A DNA stretch of 10,083 bases from an uncultured Anaerosacchariphilus sp. (GTDB taxonomy: Bacteria; Bacillota; Clostridia; Lachnospirales; Lachnospiraceae). A model generated the notes under the pieces. It saw nothing but the letters and a program-made list of their open reading frames with translations. It did not search any database and was not told the origin of the DNA. Of the stretch, positions 1 through 6,152 are shown piece after piece; position 1 is the first letter of the stretch; each line of letters starts with the position of its first letter. The position numbers and the translations under genes are program-made. Location of the stretch: positions 1 to 10,083 of the forward strand of contig CAKROP010000050.1 of NCBI GenBank assembly GCA_934373375.1. The letters are read 5' to 3'.

Positions 1-483
1 CCATTCTTCCACCTTAGTTATCCCCCTGCTGCCGGAACGGTCCGTAGGCTTTACAATCACCGGGAGCTTCAGTCCGCCCAGATCCGCCGCTGTTGTCTCC
101 GCGTCCGCCTCGTAAAAGCCCGGTACCGGCACGCCCGCTGCCTGAAAGGCCTTCCGCATGGCATATTTGTTTGTGGAGATCTCCGTACATTCCATGCTGT
201 TGCAGGGCAGCCCCAGCTTCCCGGCCACATAGTTGACCGTCAGCATGGCCAGATCGGAGCCGATGGAAGCCACTGCGTCGGGCTGTATCTCCCTGCATTT
301 TTCCAGGATAACGTCCCGTTCCACGATGCTGATGGGATAAAAGTGATCGGCGGTCCGCTCTCCGATGGAACCGTCCTGCCACGCAAATACATGGGTCTCA
401 TAGCCCAGAGCCTTTGCTTTCAAAATCAACGGGTTCTGGAAGCTGTTAGCGCCGATAATGACGATTTTTTTCTTATTTTCCAT
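1..483 (-). CDS. ATP-grasp ligase, N-terminal part (gene cut by left window edge)
   Basis: The first 161 codons are present and the rest lies beyond the left edge. Residues 5-13 (KIVIIGANS) look like the first strand and glycine turn of the pre-ATP-grasp alpha/beta domain found in carbamoyl-phosphate-synthase-like and D-Ala-D-Ala-ligase-like enzymes. Residues 104-122 (NKYAMRKAFQAAGVPVP around 105-121) match the helix that opens the ATP-grasp fold. Residues 141-156 (PVIVKPTDRSGSRGIT) are the ATP-binding lysine strand and glycine-rich loop, with K145 the expected nucleotide ligand. The family joins a carboxylate to an amine or similar nucleophile through an acyl phosphate. The ATG overlaps the end of the wecE-like gene by 11 bases. 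Its own Shine-Dalgarno is weak (AAAAGG, 12 bases upstream), so coupled translation is likely. The position directly after a sugar aminotransferase suggests, by inference only, that it acylates an amino sugar. The substrate cannot be read from this part. Confidence 0.85.
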   Translation of the reverse strand, partial: MENKKKIVIIGANSFQNPLILKAKALGYETHVFAWQDGSIGERTADHFYPISIVERDVILEKCREIQPDAVASIGSDLAMLTVNYVAGKLGLPCNSMECTEISTNKYAMRKAFQAAGVPVPGFYEADAETTAADLGGLKLPVIVKPTDRSGSRGITKVEEW

Positions 484-1603
484 AGAATTCTTTTACCTTT
501 TCCGCTATGAAGCGTACCTGTTCTTCCTTTAATCCATAGTACAAGGGAAGCCGCAGAAGCCGCTCGCTCTCCGTTGTTGTGTATCGATCTTCCCCATGGA
601 AACGGCCAAATTTCTGGCCCGCGGGAGCCGTGTGCAGCGGAATATAGTGGAATACCGTCTGGATTCCCTGCTCCTTCAGAAAGGCAATGAGCCGGGTACG
701 TTCTTCCAGATCTGCCGCCTTGATCCAGAACATATGCGCGTTGTGCTCACAGCCTTCCGGAATAAAGGGAAGCTCAATCCTTCCCTCCCCTCCTAAGCCT
801 TCCAGCATTTTCCAGTACAAATCCCAGGTTTTCATTCTGTCCCCATTGATGCGATCTGCCGCTTCCAGCTGAGCCCACAGATAGGCTGCGTTCATATCGC
901 TGGGCAGATAGGAGCTTCCATAGTTTACCCAGGTATATTTATCAATCTGTCCGCGGAAAAATTTGGAACGGTTGGTTCCCTTCTCCCGCAGGATTTCCGC
1001 GTTTTCAATCTGCTGCGGATCCCGAATCAGCAGCGCTCCGCCCTCTCCCATGGAAAAGTTCTTCGTCTCATGGAAGCTGTAGCAGCCATAATCACCGATG
1101 GTCCCCAGAGCCCGTCCCTTATACCAGGCGCAGACGCCCTGGGCCGCGTCCTCCACAACCGCCAGATAATGCTTTTTCGCTATCTCCATAATCGTATCCA
1201 TCTCACAGGCCACACCCGCGTAGTGAACCGGCACGATGGCTTTCGTCCTCTCTGTGATTGCCGCCTCAATCAGCTTCTCATCCATGTTCATGGTATCAGG
1301 CCGGATATCCACAAAGACCGGCGTTGCGCCCCGCAGCACGAACGCGTCCGCTGTGGACACAAAGGTATAGGCCGGCATGATGACCTCGTCGCCCGGCTGA
1401 ATATTAAGAAGCAATGCCGCCATCTCCGTGGCATGGGTGCAGGAAGTGGTCAGAAGAGCCTTTGCCGTTCCGGTCTTCTCCTCGATCCAGGCGCTGCATT
1501 TCTTCGTAAACATGCCGTCACCGCAGATATGCTCCGCGGAAATAGCCTCTCTGATGTACTCAAATTCTTTTCCCGTAAAGGGCGCTACATTAAATCCAAT
1601 CAT
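473..1603 (-). CDS. wecE: dTDP-4-amino-4,6-dideoxygalactose transaminase (WecE/RffA type)
   Basis: A 376-residue PLP enzyme of the DegT/DnrJ/EryC1/StrS family. From memory of Escherichia coli WecE it matches in length and nearly block for block: CGDGMFT (27-33), GDEVIMPAYTFVSTADAFVL (71-90), VPVHYAGVACEMDTIM (124-139), EDAAQ (151-155), SFHETKN (176-182), REKGTNRSKFFRGQIDKYTW, and HGEDRYTTTESERLLRLPL near the C-terminus. K181 is the Schiff-base lysine; D152 and Q155 should hold the cofactor ring. Known reaction: L-glutamate plus dTDP-4-keto-6-deoxy-D-glucose gives dTDP-4-amino-4,6-dideoxy-D-galactose in the cytoplasm. It needs RmlA and RmlB products, which are not encoded here. The ATG has GGAGGAG 9 bases upstream, lying in the last codons of the preceding membrane-protein gene (6-base gap). 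The glycine-rich stretch after K181 reads NFSMGEGGA, one residue shorter than I recall for E. coli. A related 4-aminosugar product is possible, but the match favours WecE specificity. Confidence 0.93.
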   Translation of the reverse strand: MIGFNVAPFTGKEFEYIREAISAEHICGDGMFTKKCSAWIEEKTGTAKALLTTSCTHATEMAALLLNIQPGDEVIMPAYTFVSTADAFVLRGATPVFVDIRPDTMNMDEKLIEAAITERTKAIVPVHYAGVACEMDTIMEIAKKHYLAVVEDAAQGVCAWYKGRALGTIGDYGCYSFHETKNFSMGEGGALLIRDPQQIENAEILREKGTNRSKFFRGQIDKYTWVNYGSSYLPSDMNAAYLWAQLEAADRINGDRMKTWDLYWKMLEGLGGEGRIELPFIPEGCEHNAHMFWIKAADLEERTRLIAFLKEQGIQTVFHYIPLHTAPAGQKFGRFHGEDRYTTTESERLLRLPLYYGLKEEQVRFIAEKVKEFYGK

Positions 1604-1609
1604 CGTTTC

Positions 1610-3421
1610 TCACTCCTCCGCCGTAAAATCATACACCTCAAAATTCTGCTCTCCGTAATTCAGCGTATCTGCCAGCTCTCTGCCCCGGTACTGCCCGCCG
1701 TAAATGCTCTCAAAATACCGATCCATATAACGCAGATTGATATTTTCCAGGGAAATCACATAGACATTATCCTTTGTCACAATATCCTTTTTCGGATCGG
1801 TGATGCCAAGCTTCGCGCACTTTGCGTTTTCCAGCGGGGAAAAGGTGTGCCAGCCGCCCACAGAAAGCAGGTTACTGAAGGTGAAATCCCGCTTTACGGT
1901 AAAATTATCCGTATAGGTTTCAATGGAAAAGGTCGTCATAAAGTAGACATTTTCCGGATGCTCTGCCATATAGCGGTTCACATCCAGGAATTCCAGGTTG
2001 TAGTCGCGACGGCCTGTATTGTAAGACTGTACGCTCCGCCAGGTATTCACAGCCGTCAGGGTCAGGACGCAAAAGATCCCGAAGGTCAGTACGATGCTGC
2101 CGGGGCAGATTTTTCCCACGCTGTCTGTCTGCCGCTCCGTTCCGTCGTCGTTTTCCCCCAGTACCTGAATCCGATACCAGATTCCCAGGAACAAGAAGAT
2201 TGCCATAAAATACAGCACAAAGCCCACGCGCTCCAGCAGCCGGTCCCGGTAGCCCAGATAGCCCCAGTAACCGAACCAGAGCACCAGAAAGCTTAAACCC
2301 AGCCCCAGGCTTCGCCGGGAGCGTGCCGCGCAGAGCGCAAGCCCCAGGGCAATGACCGCGATGGCAATCAGATTGGCCGGATGATAGGTATCCTTCGTAA
2401 AATGCTCATAAATTTCCGTAAAGGCTGTACTCAGGCGCTCCTTCAGCGGATGGGAAGCTGTATAAGCCTCCTTCTCGTGCCGGGCCAGCGCCGCCATTTT
2501 CTCCGGGTACAAATTGTCCGCCAGATACAGGGAATAGCGTTGTAAATTCTCCGCTTCCTCCGGAGAAATCCCAAGCTCGTCGTAAATGACCGGGTCGGTC
2601 TCATAATTCTGAAGTCCATAATAATCCATGATGGCTTCCCGGTCTGTATTATACTTCCGGAAGGTTCTCCATTCCGGGGAACGATAGGCAAAGGCCTCCA
2701 CTGCCAGAATCACCAGGACGCCCACTGCCAGCGCCACCGGCACAAACAGGTGGTTCAGGCGGAACGGAAATGTGACTTTTCCACATTTCCATTGTCCTTT
2801 TGCGGCATATTTCCACAGAAAACACAGGGCTGCTGCCGGAACGGTAATGAAAAAGACGTCGTCACGAATCAGGAGTGATACCAGAACCAGAAATACCGCG
2901 ATTCCTTCTTCCATCTGGATCTGCCAGTCCGGGCCTTCCCCTGCCGTGTAAAACAGGAAAATGCCCGCCGCGCCCGCGATGCCCGCCGCCGTCGTCCACT
3001 GAAACGCCGATACATGCTGGGTTTCCAGGGCCGTCATCAGGAGCAATCCTATGCCTGCATATATGATTTTCCAGAAAATTCCTTTTTCAGATACCAGACC
3101 GCGGTACAGGCAGAGGGCAAAGGACAGCAGCACTACGCCAATCATGGTCAGTCCGTACCAGTCCAGCCCCGGGAAGCACTGATAGAGACCGCTTATCACC
3201 AGGCCCAGCAGATATTTGATATGCAGAAGATGGGCGTCCGGCGCGCCTGTGATAACACCCGCCGCCACATTCCGCATGGCCACATCATCGTTGATGTCAT
3301 AGATAAAGGGAACGGTTTTGTATACAAAGAGAAACCAGCAGCCGGTCAGGAAACATGCCGCCAGCATCGCGCCGAAGACGCGCCATCCTCTGTTCATTTC
3401 TCCTTTCGTCCTTATGTCCAT
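1610..3421 (-). CDS. Polytopic membrane protein, second of two tandem paralogs, GT-C-like
   Basis: Family not recognised. About 603 residues. It has an N-terminal helix (about 15-36), then a presumed outward-facing loop with YDINDDVAMRNVAAG (D45, D46), TGAPDAHLL and a DWYG motif, then several further helices, including IRDDVFFITVP near 185-195. Next come a hydrophilic region (about 245-345) containing SPEWRTF, MDYYG and YDELGISPEE, more helices with GYRDRLLERVGF near 390, and a soluble tail of about 140 residues after the last helix (about 440-460). All of these blocks recur in the gene immediately upstream, so the pair arose by duplication. The acidic pair after helix 1 is placed where GT-C glycosyltransferases keep their catalytic aspartate, so transfer of a lipid-linked sugar is a reasonable but unproven role. 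I chose the ATG at 3419-3421 because AGGAG lies 8 bases upstream; a GTG at 3430 overlaps that AGGAG itself and is less likely. Confidence 0.88.
   Translation of the reverse strand: MDIRTKGEMNRGWRVFGAMLAACFLTGCWFLFVYKTVPFIYDINDDVAMRNVAAGVITGAPDAHLLHIKYLLGLVISGLYQCFPGLDWYGLTMIGVVLLSFALCLYRGLVSEKGIFWKIIYAGIGLLLMTALETQHVSAFQWTTAAGIAGAAGIFLFYTAGEGPDWQIQMEEGIAVFLVLVSLLIRDDVFFITVPAAALCFLWKYAAKGQWKCGKVTFPFRLNHLFVPVALAVGVLVILAVEAFAYRSPEWRTFRKYNTDREAIMDYYGLQNYETDPVIYDELGISPEEAENLQRYSLYLADNLYPEKMAALARHEKEAYTASHPLKERLSTAFTEIYEHFTKDTYHPANLIAIAVIALGLALCAARSRRSLGLGLSFLVLWFGYWGYLGYRDRLLERVGFVLYFMAIFLFLGIWYRIQVLGENDDGTERQTDSVGKICPGSIVLTFGIFCVLTLTAVNTWRSVQSYNTGRRDYNLEFLDVNRYMAEHPENVYFMTTFSIETYTDNFTVKRDFTFSNLLSVGGWHTFSPLENAKCAKLGITDPKKDIVTKDNVYVISLENINLRYMDRYFESIYGGQYRGRELADTLNYGEQNFEVYDFTAEE
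1613..1619 (-). promoter_or_regulatory. Ribosome binding site of the wecE-like gene, inside the previous gene
   Basis: GGAGGAG on the minus strand, 9 bases before the ATG at 1601-1603. It consists of the last sense codons (Ala-Glu-Glu) of the upstream membrane protein, just before its TGA stop. Ribosomes finishing the upstream gene would pass over the site, which favours coupled translation. Confidence 0.75.
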
Positions 3422-3426
3422 CTGTT

Positions 3427-5154
3427 TCACTCCTGTATCTGATAAAAATAGTACATTCTTCCGTCTATCTCACGATTTTCAGTGAGTATAAGCTCTGCCC
3501 CCGGCTTCTTCCAGGCAAGCCAGGAGGCCAGAAAGCCCGGATCCTCCACATCGCGCGCCACCAGGTACGCGTTTTCATCGGTAAACAGGGTCTGCTCCAC
3601 TGATTTCACGCCAAGCGCCATGAAACGCTCCTGATCCAGCGGGGAATCCGTATACCAGTCACCAAAGGTCAGACAGCGGTTCAGGGCAAAATTGCCATTG
3701 GTCACGACCCGGGCGCCGCCCACCGGCTCTGCCATATAGGTTTCAATAAAATAGAGCTTTTCCGGTTCTTCCTTACACGCGTTCTTAAAGGTCTGGAAGC
3801 TGCCGTCCATGGCCAGCTTCTCCCGGTTGCTGGCCGTGGAGCTTTGCCACTGGAAAAGCACGGTAAGGACTGACAGAAGACAGAGAATTCCGGCCACCGG
3901 GCGAAGCCACGGGCACCGCTCCTCCTCTTTTTCGCAAAGAGTCGTAAACAGACCCCCAAAACCTCCCAGCATCACCAGATGCAGGGAAAATGCCACCCGC
4001 TCCGGCAGCCGTCCCGCATATCCCAGAACCAGCCACAACAGGCCATGGGCGCACAGGTACAACAGGAGCAGAGGATACAGCCGTTTTTCCCGTTTCCATA
4101 GCAATATGACGGACAGCAGGAAAAATACCGCCACCCACAGGCTGACATTCCGATATTCCAGAGAAAAGAATTGTTCCGCGGCCAGCTTTACCGCCGCTTT
4201 TATTTTCGCCATTGCGTCAGGCTCTCCGTCTGTCTGCCGCCGCGCTTCGACGCTTAAGCTCTCCATCATCTGCGCATCCATGCCGTCTACCAGATAGAGG
4301 GCATAGTGGCGCAGGGCCCGTACCTCCTCGCTGCTGATCCCAAGTTCATCAAAGAATTCCGGATCCGCCTCGTAGGCCGGCACTCCGTAATAATCATAAA
4401 CCTCCGAGCGCGCATTCTGGAACCGTTGAAATTCCGCCCATTCGGGACCGCTGTAGGCCTTCTTTTCCACCAGGAACAGCAGACCGATGGCGAAAAATAC
4501 CAGAACCGGAAGCAGCAGTTCCCGGAAATTTATTTTCCATTTATTTCCATTTTCATTTTTCTGAAACGCTTTCCACAGAAAAGCCAGACCGAAACCGGGC
4601 AGTACCATAAAGAACACATCTGAACGGATCCCATAGGTCAGTATCAGAAGCATCCAGATCCACACGCCGTCGGCCAGACCGGTTTTGCGCCGCCCCGCGG
4701 ACACATAAAGGAACAAAGCCGCCGCGCCCAATGCCGCTGCGCTGATGGTCCACTCAAACTGCGCCGCATGAGAAAGCAGGGCCGTAAGCGTCACGCCGAC
4801 TGCACCCACGCAGTACACGCCTTTCCATTTCCAGCTCTTTTTTGCTGCCAGGCCCCGGTAGAGAATTGCTGCCAGGCTGAAGAATACAGCGCCCGCCATG
4901 AAAAAGCCGTACCAGTCTGTCCTGCCGTTTATCCGGTACAGGCTGCTTATCGCCAGTCCCAGCGCATACTGCACAAAAATCAGATGGCCGTCCGGCGTCC
5001 CGGTAAAGGCTCCGGACGCAATATCCCGCATAATCACATCGTCGGCAATGGCGTACACAAAACCCATGGCCTGATACACCGCCAGACCACAGATAAACGC
5101 AAGAAGAACAGACGCCGCCACGGCTGCGCCTGTTCTTTTCACTGCCTGCTTCAT
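3427..5154 (-). CDS. Polytopic membrane protein, first of two tandem paralogs, GT-C-like
   Basis: Family not recognised; 575 residues. Helix 1 spans about 9-32, followed by YAIADDVIMRDIASG (D38, D39), TGTPDGHL and TDWYG (79-83). Further helices lie near 85-100, 112-128, 135-151, 163-193 and 212-229, with YGIRSDVFFMVLPG at 174-187. A hydrophilic region at about 230-335 holds SGPEWAEF, YDYYGVPAYEADP and FDELGISSEEV. Helices resume near 338-353, 359-379, 388-406 and 420-437, with GYAGRLPERVAF at 378-389. A tail of about 135 residues carries DWYTDSPL, matching GWHTFSPL in the downstream paralog. Its ATG overlaps the stop of the GtrB-like gene (ATGA), with AAAGGAG 8 bases upstream, so the two are probably translated together. 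By inference it could use the lipid-linked sugar made by that enzyme. Alternatives are a flippase, a polymerase, or a membrane scaffold with an outward-facing tail domain. Confidence 0.9.
   Translation of the reverse strand: MKQAVKRTGAAVAASVLLAFICGLAVYQAMGFVYAIADDVIMRDIASGAFTGTPDGHLIFVQYALGLAISSLYRINGRTDWYGFFMAGAVFFSLAAILYRGLAAKKSWKWKGVYCVGAVGVTLTALLSHAAQFEWTISAAALGAAALFLYVSAGRRKTGLADGVWIWMLLILTYGIRSDVFFMVLPGFGLAFLWKAFQKNENGNKWKINFRELLLPVLVFFAIGLLFLVEKKAYSGPEWAEFQRFQNARSEVYDYYGVPAYEADPEFFDELGISSEEVRALRHYALYLVDGMDAQMMESLSVEARRQTDGEPDAMAKIKAAVKLAAEQFFSLEYRNVSLWVAVFFLLSVILLWKREKRLYPLLLLYLCAHGLLWLVLGYAGRLPERVAFSLHLVMLGGFGGLFTTLCEKEEERCPWLRPVAGILCLLSVLTVLFQWQSSTASNREKLAMDGSFQTFKNACKEEPEKLYFIETYMAEPVGGARVVTNGNFALNRCLTFGDWYTDSPLDQERFMALGVKSVEQTLFTDENAYLVARDVEDPGFLASWLAWKKPGAELILTENREIDGRMYYFYQIQE
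3430..3434 (-). promoter_or_regulatory. Ribosome binding site that sets the start of the second paralog
   Basis: AGGAG on the minus strand, formed by the last Gln-Glu codons of the first paralog, followed at once by its TGA stop. It lies 8 bases from the ATG at 3419-3421. The GTG at 3428-3430 shares its first base with this site and so could not use it, which is why the ATG start is preferred. Confidence 0.7.
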
Positions 5155-6110
5155 ACTTCCTGCTCCTTTGCTTCCTTCTGCAGGCTTTTATAGGTCTCAT
5201 GGGCCGCGATAAGCTGCATCTCAAAGTCCTGCTTGTTCTTCTGCTCCATGCTCTGCAGCACCAGTCCCGCAAAAAGCGACTGGAGCGCCGCAATCAACAC
5301 GAAGCCGCAGACAATCAGGGTCGGGAAGCGGGGCACCAGTCCGGTCTGCCAGTATTCGGTCAGAATCGGAATCAGGAAGACCACGCCCAACACGGTCAGG
5401 ATACCCGCCAGCAGAGAGAAAAAGCCCAGGGGCTTATAATTCTTATAAAGATTCAGGATCCGGGTCAGTACCTTGAAGCCGTCGGAAAAGGTGTTCAGCT
5501 TGGATACGCTGCCCTCCGGGCGGTCCCGGTAGTCGATGATCACATGATCCACCTGCATATGCTTATCCGCCGCATGGATGCTCATCTCGGTCTCAATCTC
5601 AAAACCATGAGACAATACCGGGAAGGTCTTCACAAACTGATAATTAAAGGCCCGGTAGCCGGTCATAATGTCCTGAATGTTCGTATCGAAGAAGCGGTTA
5701 ATGCAGTTCTTTACAAAGGAATTGCCGAAATTATGGAAGGGACGCTTATTTTCCGTGTAATAAGTGGATGAAAGCCTGTCTCCCACCACCATGTCGGACT
5801 GCTCCTCCACTACCTTTCGCACCATCTCCGGAGCCGCTTCCGCCGGGTAGGTGTCGTCGCCGTCCACCATCACGTACACTTCCGCGTCAATCTCCCGGAA
5901 CATGCGCCGGATGACGTTGCCCTTGCCCTGCTGGTATTCATGGCGCACAATGGCGCCGGCCTCTTTGGCAAGCTCGCCGGTCCCGTCGGTGGAATTGTTG
6001 TCGTAGACATAGATCGCCGCCTCCGGCAGGGATTTTCGGAAATCCTCTACTACCTTTTTTACTGTTTTGCTCTCGTTGTAGCAGGGAATCAGTACCGCTA
6101 CTTTATCCAT
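5151..6110 (-). CDS. Polyprenyl-phosphate sugar transferase, DPM1/GtrB-like family 2
   Basis: A 319-residue protein with an N-terminal GT-A domain and two C-terminal membrane helices. Seen directly: VLIPCYNES (6-14), VYDNNSTDGT (35-44), the metal-binding motif VDGDDTYPA with D83 and D85, MVVGDR (107-112), DIMTGYRAF (147-155), HGFEIETEM (168-176) and YRDRPEGSVSKLNT (194-207). These are hallmarks of the dolichol-phosphate mannose synthase/bactoprenol glucosyltransferase branch. Helices lie at about 229-250 and 264-287, followed by a charged cytoplasmic tail. Known members move a hexose from a nucleotide donor to a polyprenyl phosphate on the cytoplasmic face; the sugar is flipped and used by an integral membrane transferase. 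The sugar here cannot be told from sequence. GGAGG lies 9 bases before the ATG. The stop overlaps the start of the next membrane-protein gene by 4 bases, which points to a shared pathway. No separate GtrA-type flippase gene is visible. Confidence 0.93.
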   Translation of the reverse strand: MDKVAVLIPCYNESKTVKKVVEDFRKSLPEAAIYVYDNNSTDGTGELAKEAGAIVRHEYQQGKGNVIRRMFREIDAEVYVMVDGDDTYPAEAAPEMVRKVVEEQSDMVVGDRLSSTYYTENKRPFHNFGNSFVKNCINRFFDTNIQDIMTGYRAFNYQFVKTFPVLSHGFEIETEMSIHAADKHMQVDHVIIDYRDRPEGSVSKLNTFSDGFKVLTRILNLYKNYKPLGFFSLLAGILTVLGVVFLIPILTEYWQTGLVPRFPTLIVCGFVLIAALQSLFAGLVLQSMEQKNKQDFEMQLIAAHETYKSLQKEAKEQEV

Positions 6111-6152
6111 ATGACGTGTCCTCCGTCTTTAAAAATCTGTTTCTGCCTGAAC

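Noticed and set aside
14..382. A 122-codon minus-strand open frame at the left end.
   Set aside because: It is in a different frame from the ATP-grasp gene that reads through 1-483 with clear motifs; its own translation is Arg/Gly-rich and motif-free.
1070..2296. A 408-codon open frame on the plus strand, opposite the aminotransferase and the second membrane protein.
   Set aside because: It lies antisense to two well-supported genes and crosses their boundary. Its composition (rich in His, Arg, Gln) is typical of a reverse-frame shadow, and it shows no recognisable domain.
1610..5154. The possibility that the tandem membrane genes form a recent exact duplication or a mobile repeat.
   Set aside because: The two are related at protein level only; the DNA has diverged widely, with no long identical stretch or flanking repeats noticed.
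5199..5771. A 190-codon plus-strand open frame opposite the GtrB-like gene.
   Set aside because: The minus strand encodes an unambiguous DPM1-type enzyme here; the plus-strand product has shadow-like composition and no ribosome binding site that I can see.
6111..6152. The longest intergenic gap (42 bases), examined for a promoter or terminator.
   Set aside because: It holds a good GGAGG ribosome binding site but no convincing -35/-10 pair and no hairpin with a U-tract, so it looks like a simple operon spacer.
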